A DNA stretch of 64,000 bases, taken from assembly GCA_030844895.1 (NCBI GenBank), contig CM061232.1, positions 83,780,555 through 83,844,554 of the forward strand, read 5' to 3'. Within the stretch, counting starts at the first letter, position 1, and each line of letters opens with the position of its first letter. Below, one piece after another: positions 10,507 to 22,351 of the stretch. The notes under the pieces were generated by a model that was given only the letters and a program-made list of their open reading frames with translations, did not search any database and was not told where the DNA came from. A program made the position numbers and the translations under genes. This DNA is from Ambrosia x helenae. Taxonomy: Eukaryota; Streptophyta; Magnoliopsida; Asterales; Asteraceae.

Positions 10507-10650
10507 GTTGAAAAATCTGTTTATAACATCTGATCAGATAAAACAACCACTGTTTCATTCATATCCACTGTTGGTTGAAAAGTCTGTTTCAAAACATCTG
10601 ATCAGATAAAACAACCGTTAGTTGAAAAATCTGTTTCAGAACATCTGTTT
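10507..10650 (+). repeat. Short tandem repeat between pol and the third ORF
   Basis: Units starting GTTGAAAAATCTGTTT at 10507, 10574 and 10621 (the last is partial). The first two share AACATCTGATCAGATAAAACAACC, containing the palindrome TCTGATCAGA. Function unknown; the position directly upstream of the third ORF is suggestive of a regulatory block. Confidence 0.7.
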
Positions 10651-10760
10651 CAGTTGTTTACCAAAAACAGCTGTTCTCCACCAGATGTTACATCCATCAG
10701 ATGATTGCCACGTCTGCTCATATAAGCAGAGGTTTGGCCACATCAGCGGTTTCATTGAGC

Positions 10761-10770
10761 CTATAAAAAC
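10761..10770 (+). promoter_or_regulatory. Possible internal TATA box for the Copia third ORF
   Basis: CTATAAAAAC lies 121 bp before the ATG at 10891; a weaker CATATAAG occurs near 10719. The fit to a plant TATA box is good, but there is no other evidence for a subgenomic promoter; a spliced transcript is the alternative. Confidence 0.35.
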
Positions 10771-10890
10771 CCTGTTTTACCACAACAGCTGTTACACTGT
10801 CTCATTGTATTCAAAATACTGTAAACCGCCTTCTTCACTCTCAAACCCTTCATCAATCTTCAATCATTTTCACCTTCGAAATCCATTACA

Positions 10891-13800
10891 ATGGATCTTC
10901 AAGCCAAAGCTACACACAATTGTCTCCCCTATATGATTAAAACAGATGACAACACTCCATTTCATTCCACCATCGACATTTTCCTTAACTCCAAATACTT
11001 ACCCATCCTAACCGCCAACGCCCCCATTTATCTTGATACACTCCAAGAATTTTGGTTGAATGCTGAGTTTCTACTACAAGACAAAAAGCCCACCTCCATT
11101 ATTTCCAAAATTGGAGAAACCAGTATCGTCATTACCCCTGAAATCATATCCACAACCTTCACACTGAATGACCTGGCAGGTAAGGATTCCTTTACTAAAA
11201 CAGAGCTTCACACTGAGTTCCAAGAAAGAGGGTATGATGGTCAGATGACTGGATCAACTCTTTTCAAAAAGTTTTTCCCTCCAGTCATGAAATTTTTCTT
11301 CCATACTCTTCTTCTTTGTGTCTCTGCTAAGTCCACATCCTTTAATGAAATCCCATTGAGGATGCAATATCTGGGTTATGCTATTTTGTCAAACTCTGAC
11401 TTCAATCTTTCCCAGGGATTGTTCATGGACTTGGTATCAAATGTGAAAGCAGTCAAGTCTGGGTCAAACAATGCTTTTCTTATTTACCCAAGAATTCTTA
11501 GTGTAATCTTACAAAAAGTCCTACCAGAAAAAGTTTTCAAAAAGGGTGCTGCTATGCAAATGAAAAGCTTAACTGATGAAACTTTCACAAGAATGCTGGG
11601 TGGAAGCACCCAAGAAAAAGTGTCTAAAGTGTCAAAAGTTTCTAAAACACAAACAAAGAGGACAAAGGCAACAACTGTTGTCAAAACCTCTGTTGTTGAG
11701 CCCACTGCTCCTGGTGATCATGGCACTACATCCAGTGCTGTGAAACCCACACCAGCCACTTCCAAAAAGAAACATCCATCCACAAAAACCACCACTCAAC
11801 CACAAATGAGGCTTCTGGATGTTGAGGTACCAGAAGAAACCTCTGTTGCACAACAAAAGCAACCTGAAACCACTGTTGTTACTTCCTCACAACAGTTGGA
11901 CATACCTCCACCTGACCAAACTCCTCATGAATCCTCTCAAAAGGATCATGTTGTAAGCCAAGGGGACACACATCATGATGCATTTGAGTCACTTGACCAT
12001 ATGTTCACAAGCCCCTCTCCCAGGGCTAATTCTCTTCTTACTCCTCCACTCTCACCATCACATGTCCCACAAACAATGCAACCTCTGTTTGAAGCAATTG
12101 ACAAATCTCAGGAAGATCCCAGTTCCTCTCTTCCACCTGTCACTGAGAGTATACTCCAACAAGTGACTGGCCCTGAGAATATTCAATCTGCTATCCCACA
12201 AACAGAAGAGGAGGTTACACCACCTGGGTTCAATGAAACTCTAGGTGAGTTTTCAAGTGGAGCAGCCACTACTGATGTAGAGACCACTGTCTCACATCAG
12301 GACAGTGATTACATAGCTAAGACTCCCTTGAAGGCAACAACTGTTGAAGCCACTATAGTGTCTCCAAAAACAGTTGGAAGTCCCCAGTACCAAGACAAAG
12401 GGGCATCTGATTCACCTATTAGGCCTGAATCAGGTAGAACTACCACTGGTAGGGACTCAGATGATCCTATTAATTTAGGAGATGGGTCAAAATACCAAGA
12501 ATTGACGGACAGAGTTTCTGTTATTGAAACCTATGTTGCTGACATCAAATCTGATGTCAAGCTTCTACTGAGCTCAATTGCAGATCTCTCCAAGAGTCAA
12601 CCATCCACAGCTGATATAGCCAATGAGTTATGGAAATCAGTTTCCCCCATCATCATAGCTCACAGAAAATTGGCTGATCAGACACATGAAACCTACATGG
12701 CTGAGATCAGGAATATGGTAGATGCAAGGTACAAAGATACCCATGCTGATATCAAAGCCATCAAGGATCACCTGCTGAAGACTACTGGCTCTGCCCCTAC
12801 CACCATCCTCAGGGATGAAAATGATGATGCTTTCACGGCTGATGATGCCAAAAAGGGGGAGAGTGGCAGAGATAGGCTACCAAAATTAGATCCTTTTGGT
12901 TGTCCTCCTTCTCAAAAAGGTCAAGCCAAGTCTGCCAAGAAACCAGAGTCTACCAAATCAGCTCCACAACAACAACAACAAGCAACACCAACAGCACCAC
13001 CACAACAAACCACTGAAAAGAATAAAGCAGTAGATGACTCTGCAAACATAGAAGCTGAAAAGGCAGCTCAGGCCAAACAAAAGAGGGCTGACACCTTGGA
13101 AGCTAAAGCAGAGTTACTGGTGAATCTCAAAAGAGAACAACAGCAGGAGAAAGAAGATGTGGGATCCTCTAAAAGGATGAAAAGACCTGCCAAGCATGTT
13201 AGAAAACCACCATCTAAGTTGAAAACCTCTGTTGATAAAACCACTGCTACTGAAACCACTGCCACCCAAAACACTGAAACTACCCAAAACACTGAAACCA
13301 CTATACCCAAACCAACACACACACCTGAACAAACAACCACCAAACCTACATCACCAGCCAAAACCCCAACATCTGCTGGTTCTTCTAAAAGGCCAACAGA
13401 TGTTAATCCAACCACTGCTACCAAATCACCTTCACCAAAAATCATGTACACAAGGAAGAGAAAATCAACCTTTGTTGTGCATGATGAAAACATACACACA
13501 TCACCAACCACCATTTCAACTGCCCAATCCACTCCTCCCATCACAGCCATTCCACTCACATCATTCTCACCACATACATCCAAATTCAAATCCCATAGAC
13601 CACCACCAACCATTACACCATTGGTTGTTCAGTATCCCCTTGAACTTGATCTACTCAAGGGGGAATTACAATCCTTCTACAATACTGAACAACCATCTGA
13701 AAGATCCTTCCCATCTCTCCCAAACTTCCCTGTTCCCCTCAATATTGATACTTATCTGAAATACAAGGGTGAGCAGGTGGATGCCATCATCAGGGAGAAA

Positions 13801-14799
13801 TGCAAAGGGAAGGATGACAGGACTGCTCAGGGCATCCATTCAGCAGAGCTTAGCAAACTCAGAAGGATTGAAGACTTTGCTAAGACCCTGAGCAATTCCA
13901 TGTCCTCCATGCCACTCAGTGTAGATTTGGAAAAGGAGATAAGGGAATCCCTTCTTGAACAGATAATGGCAACCAAGCCTTACAAAGCAAATAAAAAGCA
14001 GTTCAATGGTTGGACTACTCATGCTTTGAGAGAAGAACTGATCAGAATTGAAGAAATGGCCAAAGACCCCAAAGCTAAAGTCTCCACTCCTAATTTTGGC
14101 AAAGGCAGAGACCCAGTCAGAGCCTTGAAATTCAAAAGGATGAGGCAGGAGATTGTAGCTGCCAACTATGGGGAGATGAGGTCTGTTTCCAGATGGTCAG
14201 AGTTAAGGTTGGTTGAAACCTACAAAAGTCTGGAAGAAAATAGAAAGAAGGATCCCAGCCTTCCAAGAAAACCAATTTACACTGATGAGCCAATGATGAA
14301 GAGACCCCAACAGACTTTTAATCTGGACAGCTTACTTGAAACCTCTGATCTCACAGCTGCTGCAAGTAGACAGTTCAAAAAGCAGAAGGAGATGTCAGAG
14401 GAAGATCAAAGAAAGTTTGCTGATACATTTATCAAGGAAGGGCTCTTCAATCAAATACATTATTTCTCTGATCCTACAACAGAGAAACTCAGAGAACTCA
14501 TTGGAAGACCTCCTTCACCCAACTCATCAAGAATAAAGGTTCATCTCAGCAAATCCACTGACTCAAAAATTCTAAAGTGGAAGGTCAACAAAGACAACCA
14601 CGAATTGACATTGCTCAGGTCAGATGGAAGGGTTCAGAAGATCAGCATGGATGATGCTTACAGCCTATGTGCAGAAGATCACCAAGCATTGCTAAATCTG
14701 GATCTAGAAAGAGATGAAGAAGACTTATTTGCTCTGAACTTTGAACTACAATTCAAAGGTCAAATCAGAGAAAGTCTGATGAGGAATAAAGATCAATAA
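10891..14799 (+). CDS. Copia third ORF (Sirevirus env-position protein), function unknown
   Basis: An uninterrupted 1302-codon frame between pol and the polypurine tract. The N-terminal 230 or so residues look folded (EFWLNAEFLLQDKKP, FFPPVMKFFFHTLLLCVS with one strongly hydrophobic stretch). The middle is Thr/Pro/Lys/Gln-rich and low complexity. Residues around 530-630 suggest a coiled coil (YQELTDRVSVIETYVADIKS). The C-terminal 300 residues are charged and helical. I see no convincing signal peptide at the N terminus and no clear fusion or furin-like feature, so calling it an envelope protein is not supported. It sits where Sireviruses carry their env-like ORF. The absence of stops in an otherwise slightly damaged element implies recent constraint or a very young copy. 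Confidence 0.8.
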   Translation: MDLQAKATHNCLPYMIKTDDNTPFHSTIDIFLNSKYLPILTANAPIYLDTLQEFWLNAEFLLQDKKPTSIISKIGETSIVITPEIISTTFTLNDLAGKDSFTKTELHTEFQERGYDGQMTGSTLFKKFFPPVMKFFFHTLLLCVSAKSTSFNEIPLRMQYLGYAILSNSDFNLSQGLFMDLVSNVKAVKSGSNNAFLIYPRILSVILQKVLPEKVFKKGAAMQMKSLTDETFTRMLGGSTQEKVSKVSKVSKTQTKRTKATTVVKTSVVEPTAPGDHGTTSSAVKPTPATSKKKHPSTKTTTQPQMRLLDVEVPEETSVAQQKQPETTVVTSSQQLDIPPPDQTPHESSQKDHVVSQGDTHHDAFESLDHMFTSPSPRANSLLTPPLSPSHVPQTMQPLFEAIDKSQEDPSSSLPPVTESILQQVTGPENIQSAIPQTEEEVTPPGFNETLGEFSSGAATTDVETTVSHQDSDYIAKTPLKATTVEATIVSPKTVGSPQYQDKGASDSPIRPESGRTTTGRDSDDPINLGDGSKYQELTDRVSVIETYVADIKSDVKLLLSSIADLSKSQPSTADIANELWKSVSPIIIAHRKLADQTHETYMAEIRNMVDARYKDTHADIKAIKDHLLKTTGSAPTTILRDENDDAFTADDAKKGESGRDRLPKLDPFGCPPSQKGQAKSAKKPESTKSAPQQQQQATPTAPPQQTTEKNKAVDDSANIEAEKAAQAKQKRADTLEAKAELLVNLKREQQQEKEDVGSSKRMKRPAKHVRKPPSKLKTSVDKTTATETTATQNTETTQNTETTIPKPTHTPEQTTTKPTSPAKTPTSAGSSKRPTDVNPTTATKSPSPKIMYTRKRKSTFVVHDENIHTSPTTISTAQSTPPITAIPLTSFSPHTSKFKSHRPPPTITPLVVQYPLELDLLKGELQSFYNTEQPSERSFPSLPNFPVPLNIDTYLKYKGEQVDAIIREKCKGKDDRTAQGIHSAELSKLRRIEDFAKTLSNSMSSMPLSVDLEKEIRESLLEQIMATKPYKANKKQFNGWTTHALREELIRIEEMAKDPKAKVSTPNFGKGRDPVRALKFKRMRQEIVAANYGEMRSVSRWSELRLVETYKSLEENRKKDPSLPRKPIYTDEPMMKRPQQTFNLDSLLETSDLTAAASRQFKKQKEMSEEDQRKFADTFIKEGLFNQIHYFSDPTTEKLRELIGRPPSPNSSRIKVHLSKSTDSKILKWKVNKDNHELTLLRSDGRVQKISMDDAYSLCAEDHQALLNLDLERDEEDLFALNFELQFKGQIRESLMRNKDQ

Positions 14800-14829
14800 A
14801 TAAAGCTGAGTTTTGGCATCATCTGTTCT

Positions 14830-14839
14830 AGGGGGAGAT
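14830..14839 (+). other. Copia polypurine tract
   Basis: AGGGGGAGAT directly abuts the 3' LTR start at 14840; it is the plus-strand primer for reverse transcription. Confidence 0.88.
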
Positions 14840-15543
14840 TGTTGGGTCTGCTGACCTGGAGAAGAACAGATGATTAGAAAGCCAAAACATGCTATCTATT
14901 TGATCCTTGAATAAACAGTCTTTACAACTTGCTTCTCCCAAAAGACTGCTGACCCTAACTACTGTTCTATCCAAACAACTGCTCAACAACTGCTGATATA
15001 AAGAACTGCTGAGGAAACAACTGATGAAGAACAACTGCTGACCAAAGGTCTGATGAAGAGCAACTGCTGATACAAGTACTGAAGACCAAAGCACTGCTGG
15101 AACCAACAGCACTTAGGCTCCAGCAGTGGATACAAGACCATCAGAGTTTATCTTCAACAGCTGTTTAATATCAGTGCTTTCAATGTAACAGTAGTTTGTA
15201 TAGCAGATGTTTAAGTTTGTTATTCTGTTAGAGGTCACTGTCTTAGGTGACGTCAGCCTAGGTCATCAGTGTTTTGAGTCTGTCTATAAATAGAACAGTG
15301 CTTGTACTGTTCTATTGCATCACACACAAAACATTCTCTCTGACAAACACTGTGTGATCAGGTTGAGGGGGAGTAACTTGTACGATTGTAATCTTTGAAT
15401 TAATGAAAGCATTCGATCTAAAAACATTTACTCTCTTGTTTTGATTTACAGTTTATTATTCCGCTGCACTTTCATTCTATTTTCATTTCATTATTACCAT
15501 CATTTAGTTAAACAATCAAAACAAACAAACTCAGATCCTAACA
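14840..15543 (+). repeat. Copia 3' LTR
   Basis: 704 bp, nearly identical to 3102-3805; the two differences noted are in CTAACC versus CTGACC near the start and CAGGCTGAGG versus CAGGTTGAGG near base 520. Followed by TSD TCACC. Confidence 0.95.
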
Positions 15544-17207
15544 TCACCTAAGTTTAAGTTGCAGTTCCAATCACCCGCGCTCCCCATAAACATAGTCAAC
15601 GAATCTAGGTGGGGTTGTCAATCCAATAGATCTATCATTGTTACCGTTGGCTTGATCAAAGTTAATGATTATGCAAGTATTAGTTGAGTTTACTTAGCAA
15701 GTTTAAGACACGTAGCACAAAGAATCACACAAGACACATAGTTGAATTGCATAAGTTTAAAGAATAGTGTTTAGCATGTTTCACCCCGAAAAGCATTGAA
15801 AAACTGTAAAAGAGTGGGGATATGTAAACTCACCTTAGGTGCTTAATGAGTTCGTGCGTGTTCTTGAGCGTGCAAACGATTAGTAATAATGCCCTAAAAT
15901 AATAAGAAGTGTTGTTTTAGGGTTATATTAAGGGTCTGGAGTTCTTATATGACTAGGATAATCGAAATTATAATAGGTGGAGTGTTAGATAGATTGGATT
16001 TGTTATGATCACGTTTTGGACAGATTGCAGTTACTGTTATAAATTACGTTTTAAAAATATAAAACGACATCCAAAAATTCTGAAAATTTACAGTACGCTA
16101 AATCAAAGTATTTTGAACAACTTTCGTATAGAAAAGTTTTTCGTATGAGCCTTAGAAATAGGTCAAAAACGTGAAACAAATCAGCTTGTCCAGATTTGAA
16201 CCCCTGTTTTATTTGGGCTCGTTGAGGATCAAAACGGATGAGTTTTTCATCATATAATATACCATTAAAACGAGAATTCGACGATCTTAATCGTGGAATC
16301 TAATTTTGCTTTAAAAAGTGTTGTAAAATTTGAGTTATGGTGGTTTTAAGTTCGGTTTTACATGCTGTCCAAATCAAGGGTTGCACTTTTGTGCACCTTT
16401 TAATATGTTAAAATTTATTTTTGTTCAAAATAAGTTAAATTAGGTTTTTAAACATTATGTTACAGGTTTTAAAAGCATAATCAAGCTAATTTTAATAGGG
16501 AATAAGTGATGAAAAAAAACGTTAAGAAAGAAACGACATAACATAACTTAAAGTACTTACTTGAAAGCTTCGGTTCGTGTTGAAAGAAAAGAATGTGGTT
16601 GAAATTACTTTTTTTGTATGTGTTTTTGGGACGGATTAGAGAGTTTTCAATGCGAGGTGCAAATAATGAATGAATAGGTAGGCCATTGTATTTATAGGGT
16701 AGCAATTTGAGTTGTAAATGGTTTAGAAGTATATAAATAAGAAAGGGTCGTGAGTTAGGGATGTTTGTCATTTTTTAAGATATCCCTAAATTAAAATATT
16801 TTTACTACGTTTTAAGAGTGAGTTAATAGTTGTATTAGTCAAACTTTAATTTAAGGTATATCTATATGACTTATTGATATGGTTGGTAATATTTAAAATT
16901 ATCATCACTTATAAAATTTAGTTTCTAGATATAAGCCATTAATATGATTATAAAAAGTTACTAATATCAAATATTGTGATAAGTAATGAAGCAAACTGTT
17001 GTCATCGGACTTAAGCATCAAATGTACTTGGTTTTCTAAGAAAATAAACTAATAATAATACTATTAAAAAAAGAAAAGAAAATAAGGATATCATCGTAAT
17101 GTTGGTTAGAATTGTTAAGTAAATTAAGTTTATATTTTAAAATAAATCTTAACTTGTATGCAGTATGTATATATATACATATCATTGATTTTTTTTTTGT
17201 GTTAATT

Positions 17208-17211
<4 letters not shown>

Positions 17212-17250
<39 letters not shown>
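17212..17250. repeat. (TA)n microsatellite in the LTR-A 3' LTR
   Basis: About 19 TA units; the other LTR-A copy has roughly half as many (about 34617-34635), which accounts for most of the length difference between the LTRs. Confidence 0.9.
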
Positions 17251-17252
<2 letters not shown>

Positions 17253-17340
17253 TTTTATAAATGTGTTGGAACTTTGTATTGCTGTCATTTTATGTCTTTA
17301 GAGTTGTAATTAAATTATTGTAAAAATCGTAAATATTACA

Positions 17341-17391
17341 GTCTCCCCTAGTTAAGGGAATTTTGTCCCCAAAATTCAACTAGTAGAGACT
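17341..17391 (-). other. LTR-A polypurine tract and 3' internal end
   Basis: On the minus strand the tract reads AGGGGAGAC immediately before the LTR start TGTAATATT. The adjoining sequence (minus strand GGGGACAAAATTCCCTTAA) is the type of conserved tail seen before the polypurine tract of plant chromoviruses. Confidence 0.75.
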
Positions 17392-17396
17392 ATAGT

Positions 17397-19644
17397 TATA
17401 ACACCCCAACCGATGGCGGAAACATCGAGGTGTCACGTAGTGTTGATTGTTCAGTAGCTCATGGTAAATAATAAATTTCAATAATTTATTTAAATACATT
17501 ACATACAATTGTTCTACTAAATTTGTACATCAAAATGAATAAATGCTAGCTACGTATCTTCAAGTATTAACTCTAATCTTCGAGCAAGCTATAAACTGAA
17601 ACATGTTAAGTTTGAAAATATTTTGGGTCAACAAAAGTTGGTGAGAATTACATAGGTTTTTGGAATATGATAGATAATAATAGTTTGTACAACAATCACA
17701 GTTGTATAATGATAGAGTATGAGTCCGACATGTAACAATGCGTCTTTGTACAATCAAACCTTGTGTCGACTGAGGCCTAACTCGCAAGTTAGTCTAATGT
17801 TGTTACTGTTTTCGATCATCCCTGAATTTATGCGGGGGGATGAGTTTGTCAGACCTATAGCGCTATAATCTAGACAGGCGGCTTGATCAATGTTAATGAT
17901 TGTACTGTGTCCTTTTGTTACAGTCAAATGATAGAATGAGTAAATGATAGTGTATAAAATGTTTATAATTGAATCACAAGTTTCAACAATGTAAGAATGA
18001 GTAAATGATAGTATATAAAATGTTTAAACATGTTTCACCCCAAAATGTAAAACAGAAAAAGGGGCTATGTAAACTCACCTTGATTGTATTGAGAAACTTG
18101 CAAGAATCAACGAGAGTAAATGAATTATGCTTGAACCTATATATGCATATATAATATATTTGAATTTATGATCAATAATTTGGCTATACAATTGGTTGAT
18201 CCAATGGTTGTCCGGCGAGTAATAACTTTGTGACCCTTTACCAATCATTTTGTCTTTGCCGTAAAAAAAATAATAGTCGAATTAAATAAATTATGTATAC
18301 ATCATAAAAGAAGTTTAGGAATCATGGATGACACTTTAACATTAGTAATGGGTATAGTATATATATATATATATATTTGTAGTTACTATTACTAGTATAA
18401 TGAAAACATTATAGATATACGTTTGTAAAAAAAATCACATATAAAAGTTTGTACATCATCTATGTGGCTAAACAATGAGGCTAATGCAATCTCATGTTCA
18501 AAATAAATTTTAGAAATCAACATATTATAACCAACAAAATTAGTCCCTAGGCAAACAGAAAGATGAGATAGGTTATAGGAGATAAAAAAATACAATATCA
18601 AGAGAACTTTACTAGGTTTGATATTCAAAGAAAAAGAAGTAACAGTTTGACTAAAGTTGGTTACCAAAAATTATTAGTACCACATCAACTCCTACCAAAT
18701 CGGTTAAGTTTGTTTAGCTGCCGGAACAATCAAAGGAAAAATTCAAATATCTATTTACATGTCAGAAGAGATTTGATTCAGGTACCTTGGTTGACACGTA
18801 CCAACAAAAGTTTCGTGTAGCTGGGTTAAACAGAGACGAGCAGAAGATGCGCCGGTGACGATTACGGTTAACACCAACGGCTGGCTACTATAGTTTTTTT
18901 TTTATGCGAAAGGTTCATTTATGGTTACGGCGTGGCGGTAGTTCTGTTTCATCGAAAATATGGTCGCAAAACACAAAGAGCCAAGAGATGGTGTGGGTTC
19001 GAGTTTGCCAGATTCTCGTCGGATAAATACGGTACAGGGCCGAGAGGTATATGTGTGTTTGCGAGAGGAGTTTCAATATATAGATGGAGTCATGGAGATT
19101 TAATATACGACCGAATGTTAAGGCCCTCAATTGTCGTTCTTGTTCTTTAGTTACTAATCAATTAATCATCAATTTCAATCATAACGTCGGTTACGGACTT
19201 GATTTATAAAAGCAGCGGTTTATGAGGAGAATGATTTGCTATTTTTATGTATCCATTATTATACATTATATATATTCGTTCGTTGTGTTCAACAGAGTAG
19301 CAAGCAAGGTGATGAATTGATTTGGTTTTGTCTTCTAGCAAAATTTTTTTTTGTTTTAAGGATACAGTTAGTATTTATTAGTATTATTATTGTTGTTAAT
19401 CAAACTAAGTGGTGGAAAAAAATATATTGTTTATTGAGATTGACTTGTATTTATTTGTATCAATTTTAAAATGCATCTTGTATTTAAAAATAAAAATAAA
19501 TAATAATAACAAAAGTAAAAATATTTTGAAACATACAAATTTAATCATGAGTAATATTGTATAAAATAAATGAGAGTGGGACAAAATAATAAAAATTAGA
19601 ACTTTTATTAATTAAAAATTTGGAGAAAATTACAAGATGTTATA
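17397..19644 (-). repeat. LTR-B 3' LTR (intact copy)
   Basis: 2248 bp, aligned with 20363-22227 and 30193-30571. It contains a 72-codon open frame at 18932-19150 that recurs at 21888-22106 with one substitution; as both are in LTRs and lack recognisable domains I do not treat them as genes. Confidence 0.85.
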
Positions 19645-19908
19645 GTCTCCCCTACTTTTGGGAACTTCGTCTCGAAGTTATTAAAAACATAGGGTTGAGG
19701 GTCATTGTATGAAAGTTAGGTTAATTGTGGTTAGGTTTAAAGAATGGCAAAAGTTAGGTAGTAAAATAAAACTGTTTAGTTTTTGTGAAGAGGAATGATA
19801 TGTGTGAGTTCTAAGGGTTGAAATCACATTGGTTCTAAAATAGCGAGGGGGGGTATGTGTCTAACACCAAATCTATGTTTCAGGAATGAAAAGAAAAAAA
19901 AAACACAA

Positions 19909-19957
<49 letters not shown>

Positions 19958-20362
19958 TAAAGCACGAGATGACTTACTATGGAAAGTCTAAATGGACTAT
20001 AGAAAGACTAAATAAACTACCAGGTATCTATAACCTTGATAGAATTTCACACTACCTTAATGTACCTGTAAATTCATTATTACGTTCCGGACCGCAATCA
20101 CCAATTTACCTTACTTTAAAGTTTTGTGTCCTTCTATGACTCCACCGATTGTTGAGCAGGTTCGATAGCCTCCACAGTCGTTGAGCAGGTTGTAGGGCCT
20201 CTCCCGACTGTTGAAAAGGCATGATGACCTCTACCAATCGTTGAGTAGGTTATTTGGTACTCAACCAACTGTTGAACAAGTACTGATTATTATCATATGG
20301 TTATAGACTATATTATTTTTCTAATAACCTAATTCCCTATAACCATGGCTCTGATACCAATC
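19645..20362 (-). other. LTR-B internal region (non-coding)
   Basis: 718 bp with an (AAT)n run at 19910-19956, a short imperfect repeat of the CCGACTGTTGAGCAGG type (about 20140-20280), and the reverse complement of the tRNA-Met primer site TGGCTCTGATACCA at 20346-20359. No protein-coding frame of note. Confidence 0.8.
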
Positions 20363-22351
20363 TGTAACACCCCAACCGATGGCGGAAACATCGAGGTGTC
20401 ACGTAGTGATGATTGTTCAGTAGCTCATGGTAAATAATAAATTTCAATAATTTATTTAAATACATTACATACAATTGTTCTACAAAATTTGTACATCAAA
20501 ATGAATAAATGCTAGCTACGCATCTTCAAGTATTAACTCTAATCTTCGAGCAAGCTATAACCTGAAACATGTTAAGTTTGAAAATATTTTGGGTCAACAA
20601 AAGTTGGTGAGAATTACATAGGTTTTGGAATATGATAGATAATAATAGTTTGTACAACAATCACAGTTGTATAATGATAGGTTATGAGTCTAACAATGCG
20701 TCTTTGTACAATCAAACCTTGTGTCGACGGAGGCCTAACTCGCAAGTTAGTCTAATGTTGTTACTGTTTTCGATCATCCCTGAATTTATGCGGGGAGATG
20801 GGTTTGTCAGACCTATAGCGCTATAATCTAAACATGCGGCTTGATCAATGTTAATGATTGTACTGTGTCCTTTTGTTACAGTCAAATGATAGAATGAGTA
20901 AATGATAGTGTATAAAATGTTTATAATTGAATCACAAGTTTCAACAATGTAAGAATGAGTAAATGATAGTATATAAAATGTTTAAACATGTTTCACCCCA
21001 AAATGTAAAACGGAAAAAAGGGCTATGTAAACTCACCTTAATTGTGTTGAGAAACTTGCAAGAATCAACGAGAGTAAATGAATTATGCTTGAACCTATAT
21101 ATGCATATATAATATATTTGAATTTATGATCAATAATTTGGCTATACAATTGGTTGATCCAATGGTTGTCCGGCGAGTAATAACTTTGTGACCCTTTACC
21201 AATCATTTTGTCTTTGCCGTAAAAAAAATAATAGTCGAATTAAGTAAATTATGTATACATCATAAAAGAAGTTTAGAAATCATGGATGACACTTTAACAT
21301 TAGTAATGGGTATAGTATATATATATATATTTGTAGTTACTATTACTAGTATAATGAAAACATTATAGATATACGTTTGTAAAAAAAATCACATATAAAA
21401 GTTTGTACATCATCTATGTGGCTAAACAATGAGGCTAATGCAATCTCATGTTCAAAATAAATTTTAGAAATCAACATATTATAACCAACAAAAATAGTCC
21501 CTAGGCAAACAGAAAGATGAGATAGGTTGTAGGAGATAAAAAAAATACAATATCAAGAGAACTTTACTAGGTTTGATATTCAAAGAAAAAGAAGTAACAG
21601 TTTGACTAAAGTTGGTTACCAAAAATTATTAGTTCCACATCGACTCCTACCAAATCGGTTAAGTTTGTTTAGTTGCCGGAACAATCAAAGGCAAAATTCA
21701 AATATCTATTTACATGTCAGAAGTGATTTGATTCAGGTACCTTGGTTGACACGTACCAACAAAAGTTTCGTGTAGCTGGGTTAAACAGAGACGAGCAGAA
21801 GATGCGCCGGTGACGATTACGGTTAACACCAACGGCTGGCTACTATAGTTTTTTTTTTTATGCGAAAGGTTCATTTATGGTTACGGCGTGGCGGTAGTTC
21901 TGTTTCATCGAAAATATGGTCGCAAAACACAAAGACCCAAGAGATGGTGTGGGTTCGAGTTTGCCAGATTCTCGTCGGATAAATACGGTACAGGGCCGAG
22001 AGGTATATGTGTGTTTGCGAGAGGAGTTTCAATATATAGATGGAGTCATGGAGATTTAATATACGACCGAATGTTAAGGCCCTCAATTGTCGTTCTTGTT
22101 CTTTAGTTACTAATCAATTAATCATCAATTTCAATCATAACGTCGGTTACGGACTTGATTTATAAAAGCAGCGGTTTATGAGGAGAATGATTTGCTATTT
22201 TATGTATCCATTATTATACATTATATACTAGATATTTGCCCGCGTTGACACGCAGTTTACCAATGTACGATTATTTGGAGTAGTATAACATATAAGAAAA
22301 ATAAAGTATATAAATTTTATTAAAATTTAAAAGCAACGAATACACATTTAT

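Larger units (their letters stand above)
3102..15543 (+). mobile_element. Copia-type LTR retrotransposon with gag, pol and a third ORF
   Basis: The two 704-bp LTRs (3102-3805 and 14840-15543) begin TGTTGGG and end CTAACA and are flanked by a perfect TSD TCACC (3097-3101 and 15544-15548). The primer site is TGGTATCAGAGCA (3808-3820) and the polypurine tract AGGGGGAGAT (14830-14839). Only two LTR differences were seen by eye (near 3114 and 3624), so the insertion is recent. Order gag, protease, integrase, RT and RNase H is Copia; the very long gag and the extra 1302-codon ORF after pol resemble Sirevirus (Maximus/SIRE) elements. Lesions: an in-frame TAA between gag and pol, and a one-base frame change near 10336. 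Confidence 0.95.
2658..17340 (-). repeat. LTR-A 3' LTR, interrupted by the Copia element
   Basis: The LTR consists of 2658-3101 and 15549-17340 (about 2.24 kb) and aligns end to end with 32508-34726. The Copia element with its TSD TCACC splits it. A TATA-like element in minus orientation (reverse complement of TATTTATAG, 16689-16697) fits the minus transcription direction. It carries a (TA)n run at 17212-17250 that is longer than in the other LTR. Confidence 0.88.

Noticed and set aside
10891..14799. Calling the Copia third ORF an envelope glycoprotein
   Set aside because: No signal peptide, convincing transmembrane anchor or cleavage site is visible; only the position matches.
18915..22106. 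72-codon and 71-codon frames duplicated at 18915-19150 and 21871-22106
   Set aside because: They lie at the same place in both LTR-B LTRs; the duplication is due to the LTRs and no domain is recognisable.
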